DNA of 64,000 nt from Sulfomarinibacter sp963733915. Lineage in GTDB: Bacteria; Acidobacteriota; Thermoanaerobaculia; Thermoanaerobaculales; Sulfomarinibacteraceae. Positions 16,621 to 26,783 of this stretch are shown piece after piece; the first letter of the stretch is position 1, and each line of letters begins with the position of its first letter. Both the position numbers and the translations under genes were made by a program. The stretch covers positions 124,001 through 188,000 of the forward strand of contig CAVTEP010000006.1 of the NCBI GenBank assembly GCA_963733915.1. The letters run 5' to 3'. Under the pieces are notes generated by a model. The model worked only from the letters and a program-made list of their open reading frames with translations, did not search any database and was not told where the DNA came from.

Positions 16621-16811
16621 TGCGGGGGGCGGCCCGAAAGGGCCGTTCCTACCGCGACCACCAATCGAAATATTGACATGGTACCTTCGAGTTCGGCAAA
16701 ACGAAATTCCTGGTCCGTCAGTAGCCGTCATCGCCTGAGCATCACGCTGCACTCTCCCCCGCACGGCGCAGTGGTGATGGACCGGTTGGTTGTCGGCCGA
16801 GTGGAGGATCA

Positions 16812-18611
16812 ATGACCTGGACCGCGTGGTTCGCGTTGGCGGTGACCGCTCTCGTGGTTGTCGGTCTCGCCCGCAATATGGCTGCGGATGCTCTTTTGTG
16901 GGGTGCAGTCGTTGCCTGCGGGCTGGCCGGCATCCTCAGTCTCGAGGAGATGTTCGTCGGCTTCACCAACTCGGGCATGCTGACTGTCGCCGCCCTCTAC
17001 GTGGTGGCGGCCGGTGTCAGGGAGACCGGCGCCCTCGACCTCGTGGCCCGGCGATTCCTACGGGGAGTCCGCTCTGCGCGCGAGCTCATGATCCGCATGG
17101 GGGTGGTTGTGCCGGTCCTGTCGGCCTTTCTCAACAACACACCGGTGGTGGCGATGCTGATTCCGATGCTCAACCAGTGGTCGGCAAAGAATCGGGTGTC
17201 GCCGTCCAAACTGCTGATCCCGGTTTCGTTCATGTCGATTCTCGGCGGCATGACGACCCTCATCGGCACCTCGACCAACCTGGTGGTGAACGGCATGATG
17301 GCCGATGCCGTCGCAGCGCGCCCGGATCTCGCGCAATCCCTGCGGCCGATGGGCCTGTTCGAGATCGGCGCCGTCGGAATTCCGTGCGCGGTGATCGGTG
17401 TCCTCTACCTGGTGTTCTTTGCCCGCCGTCTGCTGCCCGAGCGGACGGACATGCTTGAAGAGATCGGGACCTCACCTCGCGAGTACATGGTTGAGATGCG
17501 GGTCGCCGATGACTGCCAGTTTGTCGGCCTCCACGTCGAAGAGGCCGGCCTTCGACACCTTCACGGCCTCTACCTCCACGAAATCGTCCGCGAGGGTGAG
17601 ATCATCGCGCCGGTCCAACCAGACCATGTCATCCACGCCGGAGACGTGCTGTCTTTCAGCGGCGTGGTCAGCACCATCGTTGATCTCGAGCGGCTGCCGG
17701 GACTGATTCCGGTCGCCGATCCCGGGTATGAGCGTCAGCTCACGGTCCAACGGGAGCACATGCTGACCGAGGCGGTGGTGTCGCCGACCGCGCCGATCAA
17801 CGGCCAGACCATCATCGAGTCCAACTTCCGCGCGCTGTACAACGCAGCGGTGGTCGCGGTCCACCGCGGAGGCGCCCGCTTGCCCGGTCGTGTCGGTGAA
17901 ATCAGATTGCGATCCGGGGACACCCTGCTTCTCCAGACGGGTCCGCACTTCGTCGATGCCCACCGCAACAACCGCGATTTCTTCCTCGTCAGCGGGGTGG
18001 CGGATTCGCAGCCGCCGCGTCACCACCGCGCGGCCCTGTCGCTGGTCCTGCTCGGCCTGATGATCGTCCTCTTGACGACCCAGGTGCTGCCGACCGTGCT
18101 GGCGGCGTTTCTCATCGCCGCGGCGATGATCGTCGGCCGCTGCATCTCGGTGCCGAACGCGCGTCAGGCTCTCGAGCTGCAGACCCTGTTCGCCATCGCC
18201 GGCGCGATTGCCCTCGGTCTGGCGCTTCTCAACTCGGGCGCGGTCCACGCGATCGCGCATTCTGCGGTCGCCACGGTCGGCCGTTGGGGGCCGTACGCCG
18301 TTCTGGCTGCGCTCGCGCTCCTGACGATGCTGTTCACGGAGATCGTCACCAACACCGCCGCCGCCGCATTGATGTTCCCGCTCGCTGTGGCGACGGCGCT
18401 CGATCTCGGGGTCGATCCGCGTTCGTTCGTGTTGGTCGTCGCGCTCATTGCATCGGCGAGCTTTTTGACCCCGATCGGCTACCAGACCAACCTCATGGTG
18501 TATGGCCCGGGCGGTTACCGCTTCACCGACTTCACACGCGTCGGTTTGCCGCTCAGCTTCCTCGTGCTCGCGGCGGCAACCCTCCTCGCGCCGATGGTGT
18601 GGCGGTTCTGA
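16812..18611 (+). CDS. SLC13/DASS-family transporter with two TrkA-C domains
   Basis: A 599-aa inner-membrane carrier. The membrane half-repeats carry the family signatures SAFLNNTPVVAML near residue 100 and TEIVTNTAAAALMFP with TPIGYQTNLMVYGPGGY near 520-570. About 10-12 hydrophobic segments are visible. Between them (about 220-390) lie two RCK/TrkA-C-type regulatory domains, for example REYMVEMRVADDCQFVGLHVEEAG and ALYNAAVVAVHRGG. Such proteins transport sulfate or dicarboxylates, usually with sodium; the substrate cannot be read from sequence. The ATG has GGAGG directly upstream. It stands alone, about 150 bp after the intron. Confidence 0.85.
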   Translation: MTWTAWFALAVTALVVVGLARNMAADALLWGAVVACGLAGILSLEEMFVGFTNSGMLTVAALYVVAAGVRETGALDLVARRFLRGVRSARELMIRMGVVVPVLSAFLNNTPVVAMLIPMLNQWSAKNRVSPSKLLIPVSFMSILGGMTTLIGTSTNLVVNGMMADAVAARPDLAQSLRPMGLFEIGAVGIPCAVIGVLYLVFFARRLLPERTDMLEEIGTSPREYMVEMRVADDCQFVGLHVEEAGLRHLHGLYLHEIVREGEIIAPVQPDHVIHAGDVLSFSGVVSTIVDLERLPGLIPVADPGYERQLTVQREHMLTEAVVSPTAPINGQTIIESNFRALYNAAVVAVHRGGARLPGRVGEIRLRSGDTLLLQTGPHFVDAHRNNRDFFLVSGVADSQPPRHHRAALSLVLLGLMIVLLTTQVLPTVLAAFLIAAAMIVGRCISVPNARQALELQTLFAIAGAIALGLALLNSGAVHAIAHSAVATVGRWGPYAVLAALALLTMLFTEIVTNTAAAALMFPLAVATALDLGVDPRSFVLVVALIASASFLTPIGYQTNLMVYGPGGYRFTDFTRVGLPLSFLVLAAATLLAPMVWRF

Positions 18612-18723
18612 TAGGTGCCACGGTAGCCTCTTGAAAACCTGCCGCTCTCGTTTGGAGGCGGGTCCGTCAGGGCCCGCCAACGAAAACCTCAACGCTTCTC
18701 TTCATCCCCTCCAAAACGTGATC

Positions 18724-18869
18724 GACTCCGCGCATTTCGAGAAACGATTATTGGTGCCGGAGAAGAAGCTCATTAGGGTTTTTGTTGGCGAGTGTGAGAG
18801 ACTCCGCGCATTTTCGAGAAACAATTATTGGTGCCAGAAGAAACTCATTAGGGTTTTTGCTGGCGAAGT
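18724..18869 (+). repeat. Tandem 70-bp direct repeat after SLC13 gene
   Basis: Two copies of about 70 bp (18724-18793 and 18801-18869) begin GACTCCGCGCATTT and share CGAGAAAC-ATTATTGGTGCC, AAACTCATTAGGGTTTTTG and TGGCGA. They differ at scattered positions. Together with a short GCGGGTC...GCCCGC inverted repeat at about 18657-18680 they fill the gap before the CPBP relic. Confidence 0.8.
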
Positions 18870-19524
18870 GGAGATTGCCCGTGATCTGGGGTTAGGGGAA
18901 TGGTCGTGCGAGCAGAGTCTTCATCTCCTACCAGGTGCATTGCTGACGGCTGCATATGCCGTCTTGGTTCCCGTGGGCGGCAGGTTCGGTGTTCCCGCAT
19001 TCGCGGTATTCCTCGTCCTCGGCGTCGTGCTGCTCGTCCCACTCGAGCTCGGTTACCTGGTGTGGCAGGCGTGGAAGCGGAGCGGCACGCTCTGCATCTC
19101 CACCGTGGTGTCCTACAGGGAGCGGATTCCGTCGTGGCAATACGTGCTCTTACCGCTCCCGCTGCTCGTTTGGATGCTGCTCATCTTCCTCTTAGTCAAC
19201 CCACCCGTCGAGACATCCGTCGTCGAGCGATTCTTCTCTTGGGTTCCGGAGGATTACCACCTCCAGAGCTTCGCTACCCACATGGCGGACTACAACAGAA
19301 CATTGCTGATATCGTCGGCAGTTCTGTTGCTGATCTTCGGTGGGATAATCGGGCCGGGTCGAGGAAGCCTATTTTCGAGGCTACTTGTTGCCGAGGATGT
19401 CGCGGTTGGGGGCGGGAGGGAAAAACTTCCCGAGATCCTCAACACGGCATTCATTCGTGGTATGGTTTTTTCAGGTGGGAACATCGTGAAGCTGACCACG
19501 ATTTTATCCGAGGGCGGGCTTTAA
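18865..19524 (+). pseudogene. CPBP intramembrane protease relic
   Basis: The forward frame encodes about 160 residues of membrane protein resembling the N-terminal part of CPBP-type proteases (LLPGALLTAAYAVLVPVGG, ELGYLVWQAWKRSG, YRERIPSWQYVLLPLPLLVWMLLIFLL). At about 19355 the reading frame breaks: the next frame continues with VEEAYFRGYLLPRM, which is the family's EExxxR catalytic motif. The frame returns for PEILNTAF, then shifts again for HSWYGFFRWEH. At least three shifts occur and the C-terminal third is missing, so this is a genuine decayed gene. It directly abuts the ATP-grasp gene. Confidence 0.8.
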
Positions 19525-19525
19525 G

Positions 19526-20554
19526 GTGGCGGGCGGAGCCGCTCGCGGAGCGCCGCCCCGCCCCGCATCTCCCGCCAACGTCATCCTCCTCTACGGCGTC
19601 CACCCCGACTGGGAGCAGGTCGAGCAAGACCGGGTCGTGCGGGAGAGCCGTCGCCTCGGCGTTGCGATCCGCCGCCGCGGCCACCGGGTTGATTTTCTGG
19701 AGATCCACGGCAACCACCTGGCCGACACCCTGGCTCGTTTTGATCCGGCCGAAGCGGTGGTGTTCAACTGGTGCGAGGGAATACCCGGCGAGGAGGGGAG
19801 CGAGGCGGAGGTCGCCGACGTGTTGGAGCGGCTCGGTTTTGCCTTCACCGGCGCGACCGCCGAGGCGATCCGCCTCAGTTACGACAAGCCGCGGGTCCGG
19901 GTTCTGCTCGAAGAAAACGGGATTGCCGTACCGCGCTGGGCGCAGTTCGACGAGCCCGGGCAGCACCCATGGGACGTGTTTCCGGCCATCGTCAGGCCTG
20001 CCTGGGAACACTGCAGCATCGGTGTCGACCGCGGGGCGGTCGTGCTCGACGCCGGCGAGCTGGCGCGACGGGTCGCCCACGTGATCGCCGTCTACGACCA
20101 GCCCGCCCTGGTGGAGGACTTCATCGACGGGCGGGAGTTCCACGTCCCGCTCTGGGGCAACGGCACGGTCGAGATGCTACCGCCGGTGGAGATGGACTTC
20201 TCGGCGATCGGTGACGTGCGCGACCGCCTGTGCTCCTACGAGTCCAAGTTCAGCCCCGACTCGGCGGCCTACCACCAGATCAAGAGCCGAATCCCGGCTC
20301 GCCTCGACGCCACCGAACGCGATGCGCTGGAGGCGTCGTGCCGGCTGGCGTACCAGCTGGCGGGGTGTCGCGACTACGGCCGCATCGACGTTCGCCAGCG
20401 CGACGACCGGATGTACGTGCTCGACGTGAACCCCAACGCCGATCTGTCCGCCGACGCCAGCGTGGCGCTGGCTGCCGGCAAGGCGGGGTTCTGCTACGGC
20501 GCGATGGGCAGCCGGCTGGTGGAGTGGGCTCAGAACCGGGCACCCCACCAGTAG
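19526..20554 (+). CDS. D-Ala-D-Ala ligase-like ATP-grasp protein
   Basis: A 342-aa ATP-grasp enzyme related to D-alanine-D-alanine ligases and carboxylate-amine ligases. Visible are VVFNWCEG (about 74-81), the capture segment GFAFTGATAEAIRLSYDKPRVR, IVRPAWEHCSIGVD (ATP-grasp lysine region, here Arg), ALVEDFIDGREFHVPLWG and the metal-binding end YGRIDVRQRDDRMYVLDVNPN. It is 30-40 residues longer at the N-terminus than needed if GTG 19526 is used; the true start may be further in. It ends inside the convergent C39-like gene (25 bp overlap). Real D-Ala ligation is not proven. Confidence 0.78.
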   Translation: MAGGAARGAPPRPASPANVILLYGVHPDWEQVEQDRVVRESRRLGVAIRRRGHRVDFLEIHGNHLADTLARFDPAEAVVFNWCEGIPGEEGSEAEVADVLERLGFAFTGATAEAIRLSYDKPRVRVLLEENGIAVPRWAQFDEPGQHPWDVFPAIVRPAWEHCSIGVDRGAVVLDAGELARRVAHVIAVYDQPALVEDFIDGREFHVPLWGNGTVEMLPPVEMDFSAIGDVRDRLCSYESKFSPDSAAYHQIKSRIPARLDATERDALEASCRLAYQLAGCRDYGRIDVRQRDDRMYVLDVNPNADLSADASVALAAGKAGFCYGAMGSRLVEWAQNRAPHQ

Positions 20555-21417
20555 CTGCAGAGGAGGGCGGTGAGCTGGGCCACCAGGTAGGGTCGGTCGC
20601 ACCCCTTCGCGACCCGGATTCCGGTGGCGCTGGCGACGATCTGGTAGTCGCGGAAGAACGTCCTCAGGTCCCCCCGATCCCGCGCGCCGTTTCCCTGGGC
20701 CCAGTGAATGATGCTGTCCAGGATGCGATCCTGGTACTCTTCGATGAGCTCCGCCAGGTAGGGCCCGTCGCTGATCGCGTCGCGGTCGGGGCTGGCGAGT
20801 CGCGCCACCTCCGCCAGATCGTTGGCCATCCCCTCGGCGGTGTCGTCCGAGCCCCGCTCGCACAGCCGAAGCCACGCCTCGGAAACCTGCCAGCGCGCGG
20901 GTTCACCATCGGTGCGGGCCAGGAGGATGGCAAAGAACTGGTCGGGCTCGGCCGAGCCCGGCGCCGCATCGGCGTTCCAGCTCCTGCGGATCAGGGTCTG
21001 CTCGGACCACAGCCGGGAAACCGAGGCCTCGTCCTTGGGATCGACGATGATGAACCGGCGCCGGTTCCGGAGGTAACCGATCACCGCGACCCAGTGCTCG
21101 AAGTGGTCGACCAGCATGATGGCGGGGTTGCCCAGGGCGAGGTGCCGGCGGAGCCGGGTGGCAAACTCCCGACCCCTGCGGCGCTCCTCGACGAGGAGGA
21201 ACTCCGATTCCACGCCGTAGGTCTCGGCCGCCCGCCGCAGCCCCTCCTCGTCGATTCCGTGGGCGAAGACCCGCATCGGCCGACCGGCAGCCCTGGCCAG
21301 CTGCCGCTGGGTTGCGGTCGTACCGAGAATGAAGAGGCATGCGGACAGGCTGCATGGGCCGCAGTGGCTGGGCAACTGCAGCTGACACAGAGGCGCAAAG
21401 ATCTCTTTCTGGTGCAT
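20530..21417 (-). CDS. C39/papain-like cysteine peptidase-fold protein
   Basis: A protein of about 295 aa. The N-terminal half looks like a peptidase C39-type fold: QLPSHCGPCSLSACLFILG holds the candidate catalytic cysteine, HWVAVIGYLRNRR the histidine and FIIVDPKDE the acidic residue. C39 domains cut double-glycine leader peptides or act as degenerate binding modules. The C-terminal half is helical with no recognised domain. ATG at 21417 is chosen; the frame is open to 21462 with no good ribosome site. It is convergent with the ATP-grasp gene and overlaps its last 25 bp. It has no transmembrane or ABC domain, unlike bacteriocin exporters. Confidence 0.6.
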   Translation of the reverse strand: MHQKEIFAPLCQLQLPSHCGPCSLSACLFILGTTATQRQLARAAGRPMRVFAHGIDEEGLRRAAETYGVESEFLLVEERRRGREFATRLRRHLALGNPAIMLVDHFEHWVAVIGYLRNRRRFIIVDPKDEASVSRLWSEQTLIRRSWNADAAPGSAEPDQFFAILLARTDGEPARWQVSEAWLRLCERGSDDTAEGMANDLAEVARLASPDRDAISDGPYLAELIEEYQDRILDSIIHWAQGNGARDRGDLRTFFRDYQIVASATGIRVAKGCDRPYLVAQLTALLCSYWWGARF

Positions 21418-21488
21418 GGTGTGAGCCCGTCGACCCGTGACCACCCGGGCGGACGAACCCACAGTGTACCAGTCGCATCATCCCGGTG

Positions 21489-21677
21489 TCATGGTTGCCA
21501 CCCCCGGAGCTCAGCGGTTTTCCACGCCAAAACAGCCGGCGCCCACGGGTTCTGGCCGTCCGTCAGCGCCCCTGCATCACAGAGATATGCGGGCTTGGCG
21601 TCGATCTCGCGTCCGATCGCCCGGATCTCCGCATCGTCCAGAACCGGCGTGCTCTCGATGTCGATGGCCGTGGACGC
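21489..21677 (-). other. Coding-like open frame without a normal start
   Basis: A 62-codon open frame with strong GC at third positions reads STPVLDDAEIRAIGREID, then KPAYLCDAGALTDGQNPWAP and ends TAELRGWQP before TGA. It has no ATG, GTG or TTG; a TGA lies just upstream. It lies upstream of the C39-like gene on the same strand. It may be the tail of a truncated gene, a gene with a frameshift at its 5' end, or a small protein with an unusual start. I do not recognise it. The rest of the gap 21418-21780 holds nothing clear. Confidence 0.3.
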
Positions 21678-21780
21678 TCAGATCCGCACCCCGCGGTGCC
21701 GATGTAGAATCTGATCCAGATCGGAATCTGACGAGCCGATTGATGGGGCCCCGGACAGCCTTGATGGAAGGAGAGTCGAT

Positions 21781-23347
<1,567 letters not shown>

Positions 23348-23417
23348 GACGCGAAAGAGTCCGCGCGCCTTTCAGCGGAATTGAGCCGAGGTGCAACCTT
23401 TTCAAGGTATTCTCGTA

Positions 23418-23447
23418 GTGTAATATTTATTACACGGAGTGTGTAAT
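23418..23447. promoter_or_regulatory. Probable TetR operator
   Basis: A perfect inverted repeat GTGTAAT-attt-ATTACAC (23418-23435) is followed by a third half-site GTGTAAT at 23441-23447, just before the ATG at 23450. Its position directly ahead of the TetR gene suggests autorepression of the regulator and the overlapping downstream gene. Confidence 0.65.
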
Positions 23448-23449
23448 TC

Positions 23450-24100
23450 ATGAATTCGAGCACCACATCACGCAGAGATTTCGAGTTCGGAGCCCGGCGG
23501 CGGTTGATCGCCGACGCGGCCCGCCGGCTGCTGGCGAAGAAGGACATCGAAGCCACATCGATGGACGAGATCGCGGCGGCGGTCGATTACACCCGTCGGA
23601 CGCTTTACGCCTACTTCAGCAGCCGTGACGAAATCCTCCTGGCGGTGTTGACCGAGGATCTCGCCGATCGCTGGCAGGCACAGCGGCAGGCGATCGCCGA
23701 GGTCGAGACGGGCCACGACAGGCTGATCGCGTGGGGCGAGTCGCTCTACGCCTTTTCACGCAACCACCCCCAGGCGGTCAGGCTGCAAGCCTACTGGGAC
23801 TACCGCGGGATCGACCGGGACACGATCAGTGATGACGTCGCGCGGGAGTTCGAGAAAGTGAACACCGAGCTGGCGGATGGGCTGCGCGAAATCTTCAGGC
23901 TGGGTATCGCGGACGGCTCGCTTCGCCCCGAGCTCGACGTTGATGTGTGCATCAGCCAGTATCTCTACAGCCTTCGCAGCGTCATCCATCGGGCGCTGTC
24001 ACCGACGTACTCCTTCGCCACCTTCGATCCCGACGGGTATGTCTCACACTTCCTGGACCTGTTCAGTCGCGCCATCCGTCACCAGGAGGATTCTCCGTGA
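23450..24100 (+). CDS. TetR/AcrR-family transcriptional regulator
   Basis: A 216-aa repressor. Residues about 14-60 form the TetR helix-turn-helix (RRRLIADAARRLLAKKDIEATSMDEIAAAVDYTRRTLYAYFSSRDE, quoted in part as SMDEIAAAVDYTRRTLYAYF). The remaining helices form a ligand domain with a Cys near residue 166. GGAG lies 10 bases before the ATG. It overlaps the next gene by 4 bases (GTGA), so the retropepsin-like protein is in the same operon and likely under its control. The inducer is not predictable. Confidence 0.88.
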   Translation: MNSSTTSRRDFEFGARRRLIADAARRLLAKKDIEATSMDEIAAAVDYTRRTLYAYFSSRDEILLAVLTEDLADRWQAQRQAIAEVETGHDRLIAWGESLYAFSRNHPQAVRLQAYWDYRGIDRDTISDDVAREFEKVNTELADGLREIFRLGIADGSLRPELDVDVCISQYLYSLRSVIHRALSPTYSFATFDPDGYVSHFLDLFSRAIRHQEDSP

Positions 24101-25137
24101 ATAAGTCTGCATATCAACGACATCGACTCCCTGTGAAATACCTGCGAAGGCGCCTGGTCCTTGGCGGGCTTTGCCTGGCTCTTGTTCTGTCGACAACGGT
24201 CGGTACCGCCTCGGCGTCCGAGCAGGGTGAGGGGGACGCCCCGGGGAGCTTTCGCCTCCTGAAAGATGGCGGTGTGGTTCGTTTTCCGTTCGACATCTAC
24301 CGCGGTGATATCCGTTTTCGCGCCCGGATCAACGGCCACGAGGTTCGCCTCCTGCTCGACGACGGTTTCATGTGGGACGCCCTTCTTTTCTGGGGCGGTC
24401 CCGATGTCGATGCGCTCGATCTCGAGCCTGAGGGCGAAGTCCTCATCGGTAAGTCGGATGACGAAAGCGCCATCTCGAGCAACATGGCGAAAGGGATCAC
24501 CTTGGGTCTCCCCGGGGTCGAATTCACCGACCAGACGGCGGTCATTACGCCCGAAAGCTCGGGCAACAGCGCGATGTGGGAGGGGAGTGTCGGCCAGGTG
24601 AGTGCCACCTTCTTCAAGCACTTCGTGGTGGATATCGATTTCGACACCATGATCATTACGCTCATCGAGCCGGATGCCTTCGAGTACAGCGGCGACGGCT
24701 CGGCGGTGCCGTGGCGACCTCTTCCGGTCGGCGCATGGTCGATCCCGGGAACGCTACGGATGGATGACGGGCGAACCGTCACGATGGAGTTGATGATGGA
24801 TCTGGGATACAACGACCAGGCTCAGATCGCGACCGGGGCTGAGCACGGCCTCGTCGCACCGGCAGGCGCCGTGCCCGCAAGTCTCGGTTTCAACATCCAG
24901 CGCCAGGAAACCCGGGGGCATGTCGGACGCCTGCCCGGCATCGAGATCGGCGGTTATGAGGTCGCAGACGTACCCTGCGGTTTTGTCGTGGAAGAGCACC
25001 GTGATCACACCTTCCACGAGGTCATGATCGGGCTTGGGCTGCTGTCACGGTTCAACCTGGTTTTCGACTACTCCAGGCAGCGTCTGTTTGTCGAGCCCAA
25101 CCGCGACTTCGCGAAACCGTTTGCAGCTTCACACTGA
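24097..25137 (+). CDS. Exported retropepsin-like protein
   Basis: A 346-aa protein. An N-terminal signal sequence (about 15-40, LVLGGLCLALVLSTTVGTASA) precedes two halves that each resemble a retropepsin/aspartyl-protease lobe: FRARINGHEVRLLLDDGFMWD (about 70-92) and TVTMELMMDLGYND (about 227-240). In active family members the motif is D-T/S-G; here the first lobe reads D-D-G and the second D-L-G, so catalysis is doubtful. The end, MIGLGLLSRFNLVFDYSRQRLFVEPN, is typical of these bacterial proteins. GTG 24097 overlaps the tetR stop and has AGGAGG upstream. Confidence 0.68.
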   Translation: MNKSAYQRHRLPVKYLRRRLVLGGLCLALVLSTTVGTASASEQGEGDAPGSFRLLKDGGVVRFPFDIYRGDIRFRARINGHEVRLLLDDGFMWDALLFWGGPDVDALDLEPEGEVLIGKSDDESAISSNMAKGITLGLPGVEFTDQTAVITPESSGNSAMWEGSVGQVSATFFKHFVVDIDFDTMIITLIEPDAFEYSGDGSAVPWRPLPVGAWSIPGTLRMDDGRTVTMELMMDLGYNDQAQIATGAEHGLVAPAGAVPASLGFNIQRQETRGHVGRLPGIEIGGYEVADVPCGFVVEEHRDHTFHEVMIGLGLLSRFNLVFDYSRQRLFVEPNRDFAKPFAASH

Positions 25138-25156
25138 GACACGGTGCCGTATTCCT

Positions 25157-26578
25157 TCAGGTGTTTTCGGAAGTTGCCGGCAGCTCGCGGACCAGTCGCT
25201 CTATGGCCTGGACGCCGTTGCTATTGTTGGGGTTGAGCTCGACCGAGCGACGGTAGAGTTCGATCGCCCGCTCGGTGTCCCCCTTCACCGCACAGGCCTC
25301 TCCGAGGCTGTCGTAGACATTCCAGGAATCGGGGTAGCGCTCGACGTTGAGCTCGAACACGGCGATTGCGGCGTCAACCCGACCCTGGCCGAGGAGGCGG
25401 TAGCCGAGCAGGTTGAATTCGTTCTCGTCGAAATACAAATCGCTGCTGTCGCCCGCCACCAGGTCCCGGTAGCGGGCGATGCCTGCCTCGGCGCCGCCCT
25501 TTTCGATCGCCAGCGCGATCTCCGACGCCGCCGATTCTTGGAGCTGCCGCCACAGCGCGGCCACCTCGGTTTGATGGTAACGAGCGAGGTCCTCCTCGAT
25601 CACACCGGCTTCGCGAATGAAGTCGAGCTCTGCCGGGATCGGTAGCCGAGCCATCACCGTCTCAAAGGCAAGGCCCTCGGCGTCGAATGCCTTGATTTCG
25701 GACCACAGCCGGAAGATGTAGTCGCGCATCGCCGCCAGCCGCTCGGGAGGCCAGATCGTGTGTTGACCGAGGACCACGTATTCGAGACCGAGTTCAGGGT
25801 CGAGGACGTCGTCGAGGACCTCGAGCCATCGATCGGGGTCGAGCAACGGCCGGGCGCCAAACGCCGGAAGCGGACCCTGTTCGAGAAAGAAACAGCCCAT
25901 CAGCAGGATCTTCTCCTCGGGGATCAGGACGACGATATCCGAGTCCGAGTGACCCCGGCCCAGGTAACGCATCTCCAGGCTGAGATCGCCGAGGTCGAGG
26001 CGGAGGCGGTCCGAGAAAACGAGCTCCGGTGCCCGGACGGCGAATCCCTGGTCGCTGAGGCCGCGGATGATGCGGTCGAAGTGGTCCCGCTGGAGCTGTG
26101 CGGCGAGTGCTTCGTCGCTCGCCGGATCGAGTTCGGCGAGGCCGGCATCGGTCACGACGAGCTGGTTCTGAAAGAATTCCACCCGGCGTGCGATGTTGAC
26201 GGCATCACCTTCGATGGCCGGTGCGGCCAACTCGTGGCCGATGATCAGCGCCTCAGGAAAGCCCGCATTCCCCAATGTATGGCCCCAGTGTCCGTGGGTG
26301 TCGACGACATAGTCGAAGCGGCCACGGCCGAGCTCGTCAGCCACTGCCTGACGGATCAGCTGACCCATCAGCGGTGAATGTCCAGGGTCGACGAGGACCA
26401 GGCCATCCGCACCGATGACCACGACGTGGTTGACCTCCCAGGGAGAACGCTCGGTGAACACCAGCACCCGGTCGCTCAAGCGCTGCACCCGGAACAGCGG
26501 TTCCGCGTCCTCGGCAGCAACCGCAGACGTCACGAGAAGAAGAAACGCCGTCAATGCCACAACTGAAATCTGGCGCAC
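25157..26578 (-). CDS. Exported metallo-beta-lactamase-fold protein with TPR tail
   Basis: A 473-aa protein with signal peptide (residues 1-21). Residues about 25-280 form a metallo-beta-lactamase fold: HVVVIGADGLVLVDPG, VDTHGHWGHTLGN, LGRGHSDSDIVVLIP and VLGQH. The canonical metal motif HxHxDH reads H-G-H-W-G-H here, so the Asp of metal site 2 is replaced by Gly. The C-terminal third has two or three TPR-like helices (LLGYRLLGQGRVDAAIAVFELNVERYPDS, in part AIAVFELNVERYPDSWNVYD, then AIELYRRSVELNPNN). Loss of the Asp suggests a one-metal or non-hydrolytic role. Its 3' end is convergent with the retropepsin-like gene, 19 bp apart. Confidence 0.72.
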   Translation of the reverse strand: MRQISVVALTAFLLLVTSAVAAEDAEPLFRVQRLSDRVLVFTERSPWEVNHVVVIGADGLVLVDPGHSPLMGQLIRQAVADELGRGRFDYVVDTHGHWGHTLGNAGFPEALIIGHELAAPAIEGDAVNIARRVEFFQNQLVVTDAGLAELDPASDEALAAQLQRDHFDRIIRGLSDQGFAVRAPELVFSDRLRLDLGDLSLEMRYLGRGHSDSDIVVLIPEEKILLMGCFFLEQGPLPAFGARPLLDPDRWLEVLDDVLDPELGLEYVVLGQHTIWPPERLAAMRDYIFRLWSEIKAFDAEGLAFETVMARLPIPAELDFIREAGVIEEDLARYHQTEVAALWRQLQESAASEIALAIEKGGAEAGIARYRDLVAGDSSDLYFDENEFNLLGYRLLGQGRVDAAIAVFELNVERYPDSWNVYDSLGEACAVKGDTERAIELYRRSVELNPNNSNGVQAIERLVRELPATSENT

Positions 26579-26783
26579 GAAAACCTCCCCTCACCGATGG
26601 TCTGGAGACCCGATGCGCTTCGGTTGATCACTACGAGCTTGAGAAGAAAAAGTTGCGAAACACTAACCCGAATAGCCGCGGCTCTTGACATCGTAGAATC
26701 CCGGACAGCACCGATGACGTCGACGGCTCAGGCCGGGTACAGGCAGACTTTTCGGCAGGACCGCTCCGGCTCTCACTCGTCAG

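Larger units (their letters stand above)
14727..16658 (+). mobile_element. Group II intron with reverse transcriptase
   Basis: The RNA part upstream of the protein shows group II domain I-like features, such as GTCGGTGAAACCGA near 14742, then AGTGAGTGAGAGTCTCAT and GGGAAGGCCTAGCCAGCCA. A domain V hairpin with the AGC triad lies at 16586-16620. A GGCGGCCCGAAAGGGCC stem and CTACCGCGAC follow, taken as the 3' end near 16658. The 5' boundary (GTGATCAG near 14728) is approximate. The element encodes an LtrA-type protein and has no HNH endonuclease domain. Confidence 0.7.
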
